Shown piece by piece: positions 51,534 to 60,532 of a stretch of 64,000 bases of DNA (positions are counted from its first letter, which is position 1; every line of letters begins with the position of its first letter). The stretch lies in the NCBI RefSeq assembly GCF_049942825.1, contig NZ_CP187970.1:5828001-5892000 (forward strand), written 5' to 3'. The translations under genes were made by a program, and so were the position numbers. The notes beneath the pieces are model-generated. The model had not been told where the DNA came from. It searched no databases and saw nothing but the letters and a program-made list of their open reading frames with translations. This DNA comes from Paenibacillus_G sp049942825. GTDB taxonomy: Bacteria; Bacillota; Bacilli; Paenibacillales; NBRC-103111.

Positions 51534-53165
51534 TTACATATAAATGACGCGGTGCTTTCCGTCGACCTCGAGCGGCTGTTCGAGCAGCTGCCCGATCCAG
51601 TCCCCGCCATAGCGGTTCAGATAAGCATAAATATTGTAGACCCGCTCCTGCGGCCTGCCGCCCGGACGGATCGACACTTCGATGCGCTGGAGCTGCCGGA
51701 GCCCCGATTCGTGCTGCGAACGGAGACCTTCCTCGGCTTTGTGATGCAGAAAGTCGATCTGCTCCAGAATTTTGCTCAGGTTCGTATCACCGAGCTTCTT
51801 CAGCCCCGGGTTGATCTCGCCGAGTGTACCGACCAGAGGCTCATAAGAGCTGCGGAAGATCGCCTTGACCTCGGCAAAACGGGCCTCCAGCCCATAGGCG
51901 TCCTGCTCGCGCAGCCACGCTTCCCGCTTCTCCTCCATGCGCTCCATGACATCCTCCACGGAGAGACCGTACTTCTGCAGGTTCTTCTGGACAGTGCCTT
52001 CCACCAGCGTGAAGCCAAGACGCGGCAGCAGGATCGGCATCCGCATCCCGAACAGCCGGAATGCTTCGCCCGTCTGTCCCCAATAAGCAATCTCCGCCGG
52101 TCCGAGCACGGTGGCCAGTACCGGGAACAAGAAGTCCTGCATCAGCGGCCGGGTCATGACATTGTTGCTGAGGAGCTGAGGCTCGCGATCGGCCCGCTGC
52201 AGCAGCTCGTCCCGCGTGAAGCTGCGCTCCCCTTTGCGGTCGGCATACCCGTCTTCCGTGCGGAAGAGCAGCATCCGCTCCCCCTGTTCGCCGTAGTAGG
52301 TGAACAGGTTGGCCGAAGCTTCCTGCAGCTCCACCTGCGGCTCGTAGCCAAGCTCTCTCAGACGGGCCGAACGGGCCTGCAGCGCCTCGTTCACTTCGCC
52401 GCTACGCTCCAGCAGCCCGCGGAACATGGGCCCTTCGAGAGCGCGCAGCGCCGGATCGTCGGAGTCGATGAGCACGAGGCCGTACGCTCCGAACAGGCGC
52501 GCCATCAGGCGTGCAAAACAGTCCGTGAGCGTTCCCGAAGCTTCGGCCGCCTCTCGGAGCGAGGCCACGATCCCTTCCTTGAATTCCGTGTCCATCAGCG
52601 AGCCGCCCAGCTGGCCGATCGCCTCGGCCCACTGCGCTTCGGCGATCGCCGTCCGGGATACCGAGGTCCGGACGCCGGTCGGATGCTCGAGCTTGATCCG
52701 CTCTACAGCAAGGGACGGGGACAAATAATCGATGTGGTTGACTTCATCGAAGTCATGATCCTCCCCGGCAATCCAGAAGACCGGAACGACCGGGCGGCCG
52801 AGCCGCAGGGAAGCCTCGCGGGCCGCCGCAATCAGCGTGACCGCCTTGTAGACGACGAGCAGCTGGCCCGTAAAGAGTCCGGCCTGCTGGCCGCCGGCAA
52901 TGACAAGGGTGAGCGGATCCCGCAGCAGTTCGGCTGCGGCCAGGGCTTCCGGCTGGTTCCCCGCACGCTCATTATAAGCGCGCAGGACATCCGCCACCCG
53001 CTGCCGGTCCGCACCCGAAGGCCGCTGCTCGTCCAGCCAGGAGACACGCTCCCTCCAGCTTGCTTCCTGCCACGGATTGTAATCGAAGAGCCCGCCCGTG
53101 CGCTCGAACCGGGCGATATAATCATCGGTCAAAGGCTGGCCGGACTTCCATTGATATGCTTCCAT
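51534..53165 (-). CDS. bshC: Bacillithiol synthase BshC
   Basis: Adds cysteine to GlcN-malate, the last step of bacillithiol synthesis. The 543-residue product has the family N-terminus MEAYQWKSGQPLTDDYIARFE...LFDYNPW, VIAGGQQAGLFTGQLLVVYKA, VFWIAGEDHDFDEVNHI and YWGQTGEAFRLFGM. ATG 53165 is chosen by family alignment from memory; its ribosome site is weak. The gene is normally next to mraZ, but here two genes intervene. Confidence 0.93.
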   Translation of the reverse strand: MEAYQWKSGQPLTDDYIARFERTGGLFDYNPWQEASWRERVSWLDEQRPSGADRQRVADVLRAYNERAGNQPEALAAAELLRDPLTLVIAGGQQAGLFTGQLLVVYKAVTLIAAAREASLRLGRPVVPVFWIAGEDHDFDEVNHIDYLSPSLAVERIKLEHPTGVRTSVSRTAIAEAQWAEAIGQLGGSLMDTEFKEGIVASLREAAEASGTLTDCFARLMARLFGAYGLVLIDSDDPALRALEGPMFRGLLERSGEVNEALQARSARLRELGYEPQVELQEASANLFTYYGEQGERMLLFRTEDGYADRKGERSFTRDELLQRADREPQLLSNNVMTRPLMQDFLFPVLATVLGPAEIAYWGQTGEAFRLFGMRMPILLPRLGFTLVEGTVQKNLQKYGLSVEDVMERMEEKREAWLREQDAYGLEARFAEVKAIFRSSYEPLVGTLGEINPGLKKLGDTNLSKILEQIDFLHHKAEEGLRSQHESGLRQLQRIEVSIRPGGRPQERVYNIYAYLNRYGGDWIGQLLEQPLEVDGKHRVIYM

Positions 53166-53394
53166 CCGCAACTTCGACGCCGCCTTCCATCTGCATATTT
53201 CGTTATGTATGTGCAGCCCTCTTCCATGCTTCGGTAGGGGCTCTTTCATTGTACACATCCGGCGAAGAATCGTCAAAAATTAGAAACATTCGGCAGAGGA
53301 CCGGCGTCCATCTCATAGAGGACCGTTCCTGTTAAAGATCCGGCAGAAGGAGGACTTCCCTATACGCCATTTTACAATCGCTTTATATGAGAAC

Positions 53395-54066
53395 ATGCAG
53401 GTCCACTCCTATCTTCATCTGGTGCTGGAGAGCCTGCAGACAACCGGGGACCGAGATGAGGACGATGCGAAAGAATTCCGTTCCCATTTCACCGGCTCCC
53501 TCGCTCTCCTCCGCCCCCTCATGCTCAAACACCTGCCGCCCGGGATCGCGGGCGCCCTCTATCCGGCCGAGTATGCGCCTCCCTGCCTTGACTGGGATCC
53601 TTCCGTCCGAGAAGCGGCAGGCGCCTGGTGTGCCGATTGGGATGCGGACTGGGACCGGGCATGCCGGAGGAGCCGCGAAGACTTCCTGGGCATCAAGAAC
53701 GCCCTGCCGGAGGCACTGCAGAAGTTCACGGAGTCCTTCTCCCTCCACGACGCCCGCTTCTTATCCGTTGACACGGTGAAGGAGGATACGCTGATTCTGA
53801 CCATGGACTGCAGCGGCTGCCTTACACATACCGGACTCTTGGAGCTGAGGTTCCATGGTGTGCAGTCCACCGAAGAACTGCAGCCCGGCATCGCCGGCGG
53901 ATTCTGGCTCTACGACGAACTGGAGCGTACAGCGGGCGGCTCGTTCGACTGGAAGGCGCTGGTGCACGGCTTACCTTGTACTCTTGAGCAGGAAGGCGGC
54001 ATCCCAGCCCTCCGCGAGATCCGCATCGTCGCCCGGTCCTTCGAATTCCGGCACACCACCGAGTGA
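53395..54066 (+). CDS. DUF4085-like protein, start codon unusual
   Basis: A 223-residue soluble acidic protein from the first ATG. The C-terminal part has SLHDARFLSVDTVKEDTLILTMDCSG and a GGFWLYDELE segment, which fit DUF4085 as I recall it. The best ribosome site (GAAGGAGG, 53346-53353) points instead to an ATA codon at 53362, which would add RHFTIALYEN, close to the expected family N-terminus. No function known. It is on the opposite strand from its neighbours and converges with oppF. Confidence 0.62.
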   Translation: MQVHSYLHLVLESLQTTGDRDEDDAKEFRSHFTGSLALLRPLMLKHLPPGIAGALYPAEYAPPCLDWDPSVREAAGAWCADWDADWDRACRRSREDFLGIKNALPEALQKFTESFSLHDARFLSVDTVKEDTLILTMDCSGCLTHTGLLELRFHGVQSTEELQPGIAGGFWLYDELERTAGGSFDWKALVHGLPCTLEQEGGIPALREIRIVARSFEFRHTTE

Positions 54067-54083
54067 ACAACCGTCTTCACAGC

Positions 54084-54140
54084 AAAAAAGGCTCCTTTCC
54101 CCGGGCGTACGAAACGCTGGGGGGCAGGAGCCTTTCTTTT
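54084..54140. terminator. Bidirectional terminator between DUF4085-like gene and oppF
   Basis: AAAAAAGGCTCCT and AGGAGCCTTTCTTTT arms around a GC-rich loop, between converging genes. Confidence 0.85.
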
Positions 54141-55096
54141 CAATACAGATGGCATGCCGTAAAGTGTCCGGGCTGGACTTCTTTGAAGGCCGGCATGCTT
54201 GCCGCGCATTCCGGCATGGCCTTCGGGCAGCGCGTACGGAACGGACAGCCGCTCGGCGGATTCAGCGGGCTTGGAATCTCGCCCTCGAGAATAATGCGTT
54301 CCCGGGTGCGTTCGACCTCCGGATCCGGGATCGGAATCGCCGAGAGCAGCGACTGGGTATACGGATGCAGCGGGTTCGCGTACAGCTCCTCGGAGGTCGT
54401 CACTTCAACGAGCTTGCCGAGGTACATGACGCCGATCCGGTCGGAGATGTGCTTGACCATCGCCAGGTCATGCGCGATGAACAGGTACGTCAGTCCGCGT
54501 TCTTTTTGCAGACGCTTGAACAGGTTCACGACCTGCGCCTGAACGGATACGTCGAGCGCCGAGATCGGCTCGTCCGCAATGATGAGCTGCGGGTCGATCG
54601 CCAGCGCCCGGGCAATACCGATCCGCTGACGCTGACCGCCGGAGAATTCGTGCGGGAAGCGGGTCGCGTGCTCTTCGTTCAGACCGACGGCATCGAGCAG
54701 CTCGGATACACGCTCCTTGCGCTTGCGGCCGTCACCAAGCCCGTGGATATCGAAACCCTCGGCGATGATGTTGCCGACGGTCATCCGCGGATTGAGCGAC
54801 GCGTACGGATCCTGGAACACCATCTGCATCTGGCGCCGGAACTCATGAAGCCTGCGGCCCTTGAGTTTGTGCACATTCTCGCCTCCGAAGAGCACTTCGC
54901 CCCCCGTAGCTTCATACAGACGGATGATCGTACGGCCGGCCGTGGATTTACCGCAGCCCGATTCGCCGACGAGACCGAAGGTTTCGCCTTCGTTAATCGA
55001 GAAATTCAGGTTGTCGACGGCCTTCAGAATCTTGCCGCCGCCGAGATTAAAATGCTTTTGAAGTCCGTTGACCTCAAGCAATGGACGCTTGCTCAT
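54140..55096 (-). CDS. oppF: Oligopeptide ABC transporter ATPase OppF
   Basis: One of two ATPases that power peptide uptake. The 318-residue product has Walker A (VGESGCGKSTAGRT), the signature EFSGGQRQRIGIARAL, Walker B (LIIADEP) and the oligopeptide-type C-terminal extension with four-cysteine motif (SGCPFRTRCPKAMPEC...HFTACH). The start overlaps the oppD stop as ATGA. Last gene of the operon. Confidence 0.94.
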   Translation of the reverse strand: MSKRPLLEVNGLQKHFNLGGGKILKAVDNLNFSINEGETFGLVGESGCGKSTAGRTIIRLYEATGGEVLFGGENVHKLKGRRLHEFRRQMQMVFQDPYASLNPRMTVGNIIAEGFDIHGLGDGRKRKERVSELLDAVGLNEEHATRFPHEFSGGQRQRIGIARALAIDPQLIIADEPISALDVSVQAQVVNLFKRLQKERGLTYLFIAHDLAMVKHISDRIGVMYLGKLVEVTTSEELYANPLHPYTQSLLSAIPIPDPEVERTRERIILEGEIPSPLNPPSGCPFRTRCPKAMPECAASMPAFKEVQPGHFTACHLY

Positions 55097-56130
55097 CGTA
55101 TGCCACCTCCGGTTTCAACGGGGCGCTCCACTTTCGGCGCATCCGGATGCAGCAGCCAGCAGGCAGCCGCATGCGTTTCGGACAGCTGGGTCTGCGCCGG
55201 GTTTTCCTGGACGCACACATTCATCGCATACGGGCAGCGGGCCGCGAACGGGCAGCCCTTCGGCGGTGCGAACAGATCCGGCGGCGTGCCGGGAATCGGC
55301 ACCAGATCGCTGTCCTTCGGCTGGTCCAGCCGCGGAACCGAACGGAGCAGGCCCCAGGTATATGGGTGCTTCGGATTGTAGAAGATCTCATCGACGGTGC
55401 CCTGCTCGGCCACCTGGCCGGCATACATGACGACCACGCGCTGCGCCATCTCCGCCACGACACCCAGGTCATGGGTGATCACGATGATGGAGGCTTCCGT
55501 TTCTTCGGAGAGCTTCTTCATCAGATCGATGATCTGTGCCTGAATCGTCACGTCGAGTGCCGTGGTAGGCTCGTCGGCAATGAGCAGCTTCGGGTTACAG
55601 GCCAGGGCGATCGCAATCATTACACGCTGCCGCATACCGCCGGAGAACTCGTGCGGATACTGGCGCATCCGGCCTTCCGGGTTGGAGATGCCGACCAGCT
55701 TCAGGATCTCGACCGCGCGGGCGTCCGCCGCCTTCTGGCTCATCCCCTGGTGCTTGATCAGCCCTTCCGTTATCTGCTTGCCTATGATCATCGTCGGATT
55801 CAGAGAGGTCATCGGATCTTGGAAGATCATGCCCATCTCCGAGCCGCGGATTTTTTCCATCTGTCTATCGCTGATCTTCGTAACTTCCGTCTTGCCGTCA
55901 AAGAGAATCGAGCCGCCTTTGATGACGCTCGGGGGTGTTGGGATCAGCCTCATGATCGTCTGGGCGGTTACGGATTTGCCGCAGCCGGACTCCCCTACGA
56001 TCGCAAGCACTTCGCCCTTGTTCAGATGAAACGATACGCCGCGGACCGCCTGCACTTCCCCGGCATACGTGTTGAAGGACACCCTGAGGTCCTTGACCTC
56101 GAGAAGGGGTTGGGCTTTCGCTTTGGACAT
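55093..56130 (-). CDS. oppD: Oligopeptide ABC transporter ATPase OppD
   Basis: Second ATPase of the Opp system. The 345-residue product has Walker A (VGESGCGKSVTAQT), EFSGGMRQRVMIAIAL, Walker B (LLIADEPTTALD), and the C-terminal cysteine region (PPKGCPFAARCPYAMNVC). ATG 56130 gives the family start SKAKAQPLLEVKDLRVSF; GGAGGGA lies about 11 bases upstream. It overlaps oppF. Confidence 0.94.
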   Translation of the reverse strand: MSKAKAQPLLEVKDLRVSFNTYAGEVQAVRGVSFHLNKGEVLAIVGESGCGKSVTAQTIMRLIPTPPSVIKGGSILFDGKTEVTKISDRQMEKIRGSEMGMIFQDPMTSLNPTMIIGKQITEGLIKHQGMSQKAADARAVEILKLVGISNPEGRMRQYPHEFSGGMRQRVMIAIALACNPKLLIADEPTTALDVTIQAQIIDLMKKLSEETEASIIVITHDLGVVAEMAQRVVVMYAGQVAEQGTVDEIFYNPKHPYTWGLLRSVPRLDQPKDSDLVPIPGTPPDLFAPPKGCPFAARCPYAMNVCVQENPAQTQLSETHAAACWLLHPDAPKVERPVETGGGIR

Positions 56131-56146
56131 AGGTGGTGCTCCCTCC

Positions 56147-57064
56147 TTACTTCCGCATCTTCGGATCGAGCGCATCGCGGAGGCCGTCACCGAGCAGATT
56201 GAAGCTCATGAGAATGAGTGAGAATATGACAGTCGGAATCAGTACTTTATACGGATAAATCGTCATGCTCTTGACACCGTCGGACAGCAGCGAACCGAGC
56301 GATGCGAGCGGCGGCCTTACTCCGAGACCGATGAAGCTCAGGAAGGACTCGACGAAAATGGCGTTCGGCACGACAAAGGTAATCTGAACGATAATGATAC
56401 CAAGGGCGTTCGGAATCAGGTGGCGCAGAATAATACGGGACGGCGATGCGCCGAGCGTACGTGCGGCCAGGACGAACTCCTGTTCCTTCAGTGTCAGAAT
56501 CTGCCCGCGGACCAATCGCGCCATCGGCACCCAGCCGGTGATCGAGTAGGCCAAAATGATGGTCCAGATGCTCGGACCGATCGTCATGATCATGAGAATC
56601 GTAATGAGCAGGAACGGAATCGAGTATACGATCTCGATGACGCGCATCATGATATCATCGACGCGGCCGCCGAAGTACGCGGAGATCCCCCCGTACAGAA
56701 TGCCGACCACGAAGTCGATCAGCGCGGCTACGATCCCGATGAACAGGGAGATTCTTGTGCCCCACCATACACGAACCCACAGGTCGCGGCCGAAGTCGTC
56801 GGTGCCGAACCAGTGTGCGGCCGTAGGCCATTGGTTGCGGATCGTATAGGTCTGTGTAGCATAGTCATAGCTTGAGAAGAACGGAGCCAGGATGGCCAGT
56901 ATCATCAGCGTGCTCAAGGTGTAAAGCCCGAGCATCGCCAGCTTGTTCTTTTTGAGTCTCCGCCAAGCATCCTTCCAATAGCTCAAGGAAGGTCTTACGA
57001 TCACTTCCTGCGACTGGTTCGACTTGGACAGAGGCTGAAATGCGTTATTCTCCATCGTCTGCAT
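56147..57064 (-). CDS. oppC: Oligopeptide ABC transporter permease OppC
   Basis: Transmembrane subunit. The 305-residue protein has a long cytoplasmic N-terminus, about six transmembrane helices (first at 45-67) and the permease loop YSITGWVPMARLVRGQILTLKEQEFVLAARTLGAS that docks the ATPases. The start at 57064 has AAAGGGG 9 bases upstream. It follows oppB by 5 bases. Confidence 0.94.
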   Translation of the reverse strand: MQTMENNAFQPLSKSNQSQEVIVRPSLSYWKDAWRRLKKNKLAMLGLYTLSTLMILAILAPFFSSYDYATQTYTIRNQWPTAAHWFGTDDFGRDLWVRVWWGTRISLFIGIVAALIDFVVGILYGGISAYFGGRVDDIMMRVIEIVYSIPFLLITILMIMTIGPSIWTIILAYSITGWVPMARLVRGQILTLKEQEFVLAARTLGASPSRIILRHLIPNALGIIIVQITFVVPNAIFVESFLSFIGLGVRPPLASLGSLLSDGVKSMTIYPYKVLIPTVIFSLILMSFNLLGDGLRDALDPKMRK

Positions 57065-57069
57065 CCCTG

Positions 57070-57999
57070 TTACCCCTTTCCTTTAGCCAAACGAATTCGA
57101 GGATCAATAAAGCCGTATGCAATATCCGTCAGGAAGAGGACAACGACCAGAATGACGGAGTAGAAAATCGTAAGACCGCTGATCATCGTGTAATCGTTGG
57201 TGAGGATCGACTGCACGAAGTGCTTGCCAAGACCCGGCACCGAGAAGATCTGTTCCACGACAAGCGTACCGGTGATGACGCCGACGAAGACCGGCCCGAT
57301 GATCGTGACGATCGGCAGCAGGGCGTTGCGGAAAATGTGCTTGAGCACAATGGACGAGCCGGAGAGGCCCTTGGCTTTGGCCGTCTTAATGTAGTCCTGG
57401 TTGACGACGTCCAGCATCGAGGTTCTCATGAGACGTGCCAGGATGGCCATCGTACCGAACGAAAGAGCGACAGCCGGCAGGATGCGGTGCTCAGGCGTAA
57501 ACCACAGCCCCGGAGGCAGCCAGCCGAGCTTCACGCCGACGAAGTAGGAAAGAAGAGGCCCAAGCACAAAGGACGGGATCGACACCCCCGCCACAGCGGT
57601 AAACATGGCGGTATAGTCCCATTTGGTATTGTGCCGAAGGGCCGCGATGGTCCCGAGAGTAATCCCGCCGGCCAAAGCGAGCAGAATCGACCAGATGCCA
57701 AGCTCCATGGAAGGCCCCATGCCCTGCGCGATGACTTCGGTCACCTTGCGGGCAGGATATTGAAACGAAACGCCGAGATCTCCTTTAATGACATTGCCGA
57801 GATATAAGAAATACTGTTCGGATAATGGCTTATCAAGTCCATACTGTCTGGCAAGGATCGCCTTCTGCTCCTGCGTCAGCTTCTCCGAATTCTCGAACGG
57901 GTCGCCGGGCAGATTCTTCATGAGCACGAATGTCAGCGTGACAATCAGCCATATGGTGATCACTGCATAGAGAAGACGGCGCAGTGTGTAACGCAGCAT
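57070..57999 (-). CDS. oppB: Oligopeptide ABC transporter permease OppB
   Basis: Partner permease to OppC, 309 residues with about six helices. Motifs include the N-terminal LRYTLRRLLYAVITIWLIVTLTFVLM and the coupling loop ALSFGTMAILARLMRTSMLDVVNQDYIKTAKAKGLS. ATG 57999 is preferred because AGGAGG lies 7 bases upstream; ATG 58005 is too close to it. Confidence 0.94.
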   Translation of the reverse strand: MLRYTLRRLLYAVITIWLIVTLTFVLMKNLPGDPFENSEKLTQEQKAILARQYGLDKPLSEQYFLYLGNVIKGDLGVSFQYPARKVTEVIAQGMGPSMELGIWSILLALAGGITLGTIAALRHNTKWDYTAMFTAVAGVSIPSFVLGPLLSYFVGVKLGWLPPGLWFTPEHRILPAVALSFGTMAILARLMRTSMLDVVNQDYIKTAKAKGLSGSSIVLKHIFRNALLPIVTIIGPVFVGVITGTLVVEQIFSVPGLGKHFVQSILTNDYTMISGLTIFYSVILVVVLFLTDIAYGFIDPRIRLAKGKG

Positions 58000-58036
58000 A
58001 ATCATTCCTCCTAACCTTCAGTTTCTGCAATCAGAC

Positions 58037-58077
58037 AGAAGGAGCCGCCCTTCGCTTAGCGGAAGACGGCTCTTTCC
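58037..58077 (-). repeat. Hairpin in the oppA-oppB gap
   Basis: About 14 paired positions (GAGCCG.CTTC.GC / GCGAAGGGCGGCTC, some G-U) with no strong T tail. Such hairpins often protect the upstream mRNA or attenuate, giving more binding protein than permease. Confidence 0.55.
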
Positions 58078-58093
58078 TATAAGTTGGTGCTGC

Positions 58094-59755
58094 TTACTTA
58101 ACGGATGCCCATTTCAGTTCGAATTCCACGCCGTAAGGAGGGAAGATCATGCCTTCGATCTTCGTGCTCTTCACCCAGCTCAGGGCACGGAAGTAGTTCG
58201 GAAGAACAGGCATTTCCTGCAGAAGAAGCTTCTCTGCATCCACCATATACTGCGAACGCTTTGCTTTGTCGAGCTCGTTCTGAGCTGCTGTGATCAGCTT
58301 GTCATACTCCGGGTTGGACCAGTCCACATCGTTGAACTCGCCGCCCGTAATCCACATGTCGAGGAACGTCATCGGATCGTTGTAATCCGCGCCCCAGCCC
58401 GACATCGAAGCCTGGTATTTGTGGTTGTTCTCGTTGTCGACGCGCAGCTTGTGCGGCAGCGGCTGAGCCGTTGCGTCCACACCCAGGTTCTGCTTCCACT
58501 GGGCTACTACGAACTCAACGGATTTAGGACCGGTGTTGTGGTCGTCCACCTGCAGCGTGAAGTTCGGCAGAGCCGTCAGACCGAGCTCAGCCAGACCTTC
58601 CTTCAGCAGCGTCTTCGCTTTCTCCGGATCGAACTTCGGCATGAGGTCGCCCGCCTGCTTGCGGAATTCGTTGCCGTTACCGTCGCTTGTGCCGTTTGGA
58701 ACGAAGCCTGTCGCCGGAACCGGACCTTTACCCATAACCGTTTCAATGAACGCTTTGTTGTCGATCGCCATGCCGAGGGCTTGACGGATCTTCTTGTTGG
58801 CGAAAGCCGGCACGTTCTTCTCGTTCAGCTTGATGTACCAAGAGGACAGCTCAGGCTGGAGCACATACTCCGGCTTGCCTTCCCAGAGGCCGATGTTGTC
58901 CGCACTAATGACCTGAAGATCGGAAGCGCCGGTCTGGAACAGGTTCAGGCCTGTGTTCTCGTCCTTCACGATGTTCATCGTCACTTTTTCAAGCTTCACG
59001 TTGTCTTTATCCCAGTACTTATCGTTCTTGACGAGAACGAGCTGCTGCTCGTGGCCCCACTTCTCGAGCTTGAACGGACCTGCGCCGATCACGGACTCGG
59101 CATCCGCGCCGTTCTTGTCCCCGAACTTCTCGATGATATCTTTACGCTGCGGGAAGAACGTCAGGAACGACAGCTGCTCGGTGAAAAATGGAACTGGACG
59201 CTCCAGGGTAATTTCAAGCGTCTTGTCGTCAATCGCTTTAACGCCCATTTCTTTCTTCTTCGCTTCGACTTCTTCCGGAGTCTTCGCTTTTTGTACGTCT
59301 GCGCCGCCCTTAACCCACGCAACCATGAAGGAGTAGAGCGCCTTCGTCGCAGGGTCTACCGAACGCTGGAAGGAGTAGACGAAGTCCTGAGCCTTGACCG
59401 GTGTGCCGTCGGAATACGTAACGCCGTCTTTCAGTGTGATCGTGTACGTTTTGCCGTCCGCGGATACTTTAGGCATGTCCTTCGCAAGGGCAGGCTCCGC
59501 CTTGTTATCCTTGTTCATGCGGTACAGGCCTTCGCCTACGGCGTTCAGCACCGTAAATCCGGCGATCTGCGTTGTTTTGGATACGTCGAGAGCACCCGGC
59601 TCAGATCTGTAGTTCAGCGTAATTTCCTGCTTGGAAGCAGCACCCTGCTGAGTGTCGCCTGCGGTATTATTGTTTGTCTGTCCGCTGCAGCCCGCAGCTG
59701 CGCCCCCGATAACGGTCAATACAACCGTCGTAGCTAAAAATTTACGAACGTTCAT
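58094..59755 (-). CDS. oppA: Oligopeptide-binding lipoprotein OppA
   Basis: Extracellular peptide receptor anchored by lipid. The 553-residue product has the signal and lipobox VLTVIGGAAAGC, then the SBP family 5 fold: ALAKDMPKVSADGKTYTITLKDGVTYSDGTPVKAQDFVYSFQR and ALGMAIDNKAFIETVMGKG. It is first in the oppABCDF operon and separated from oppB by a hairpin. Peptide specificity cannot be read from sequence; import of peptide signals for sporulation is possible. Confidence 0.94.
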   Translation of the reverse strand: MNVRKFLATTVVLTVIGGAAAGCSGQTNNNTAGDTQQGAASKQEITLNYRSEPGALDVSKTTQIAGFTVLNAVGEGLYRMNKDNKAEPALAKDMPKVSADGKTYTITLKDGVTYSDGTPVKAQDFVYSFQRSVDPATKALYSFMVAWVKGGADVQKAKTPEEVEAKKKEMGVKAIDDKTLEITLERPVPFFTEQLSFLTFFPQRKDIIEKFGDKNGADAESVIGAGPFKLEKWGHEQQLVLVKNDKYWDKDNVKLEKVTMNIVKDENTGLNLFQTGASDLQVISADNIGLWEGKPEYVLQPELSSWYIKLNEKNVPAFANKKIRQALGMAIDNKAFIETVMGKGPVPATGFVPNGTSDGNGNEFRKQAGDLMPKFDPEKAKTLLKEGLAELGLTALPNFTLQVDDHNTGPKSVEFVVAQWKQNLGVDATAQPLPHKLRVDNENNHKYQASMSGWGADYNDPMTFLDMWITGGEFNDVDWSNPEYDKLITAAQNELDKAKRSQYMVDAEKLLLQEMPVLPNYFRALSWVKSTKIEGMIFPPYGVEFELKWASVK

Positions 59756-60045
59756 ACAGTCGCTCCTTTAATATCAAGATATATAAGATCAAGAACGAAA
59801 ATCGTTCATGACTTCGAGGAAAAGAGGTTCACATGACGAAATATGTAATTTCCTAGAAAGTAATGTCGTGTGAACATTCATGACACAAGAGTGACACGAA
59901 GAGCATAGAATAGATAATAACGAATTCAAAGCGAGTTGTAAACCTGCAAAATGAAGTGAAAACGTTGCCAGATAGAAATTATACAACCATAGGTTAATAA
60001 AATCTACAAACATTTTTTTCCGAAAGGAAAAAATCTAGAAATATG
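59756..60045. other. oppA upstream region, no gene seen
   Basis: An A+T-rich 368-base gap (59756-60123) precedes oppA. It holds the inverted repeat at 59793-59807, a cre-like site TGAAAACGTTGCCA at 59957-59970 (13 of 14 to TGWNANCGNTNWCA) and the terminator at 60046-60071. I found no promoter good enough to call. Confidence 0.45.
59793..59807. repeat. Inverted repeat GAACGA-AAA-TCGTTC upstream of oppA
   Basis: Perfect 6-base arms, about 40 bases before the oppA start. Possibly an operator; the regulator is unknown. Confidence 0.4.
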
Positions 60046-60071
60046 GAAAAAGGAGCCTATTCATAGACTCC
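60046..60071 (-). terminator. Terminator after panE-DUF3397 unit
   Basis: Arms GGAGTCTAT and ATAGGCTCC with a tiny loop and five T on the minus strand, 50-80 bases after the DUF3397 stop. Confidence 0.7.
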
Positions 60072-60123
60072 CCCAGTATAAGACAAAAGTATTCATTTGT
60101 CGATTTCCTAGTTTTCCTGTAGG

Positions 60124-60516
60124 TTATACAATCATATACTTGCCGATCCCGACCAGCAGGAGCAGCACATAACACGCTGACAAAAAGACAAAGCCTACCC
60201 GGCCGAGCGTGCGTGCGATCTTCACAAGATCCACTTTGCCCCGTTTGCGGTTCTGCATGTTGCCGAGCAGCCCCGCCGCCACCAGAAAGAGCAGCAGCAC
60301 GGTCCAGCCGAGCATCCCGGATCCGAAGATGTTCCTGCTCATCACCGCCACGGAACCGATCAGGAACACGGATGTGATGTCCATGCTGTAGTGCGTTGCT
60401 TTGCGTTTGTCCCGCGTCAGCCCGTAGACCGCCCCCCAGGTCAAGAGGAATGCGGCAAAGGGAACCAGCGCAAGCAGCAGATAAAGCTGTTGAAGCCACT
60501 GCAGCAGTACCATCAA
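60124..60516 (-). CDS. DUF3397 membrane protein
   Basis: A 130-residue protein with four predicted transmembrane helices (about 5-30, 45-62, 65-85, 105-127) and a basic NRKRGKVDLVKIARTLGRVGFVFLS loop. It fits DUF3397, a Bacillales family with no known role, often found beside panE and bshC. It follows panE by 16 bases and is likely cotranscribed. Confidence 0.8.
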   Translation of the reverse strand: MMVLLQWLQQLYLLLALVPFAAFLLTWGAVYGLTRDKRKATHYSMDITSVFLIGSVAVMSRNIFGSGMLGWTVLLLFLVAAGLLGNMQNRKRGKVDLVKIARTLGRVGFVFLSACYVLLLLVGIGKYMIV

Positions 60517-60532
60517 TCTTCATCCCCCGATT

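Noticed and set aside
58421..59737. 438-codon rightward frame opposite oppA
   Set aside because: Shadow frame of a certain lipoprotein gene.
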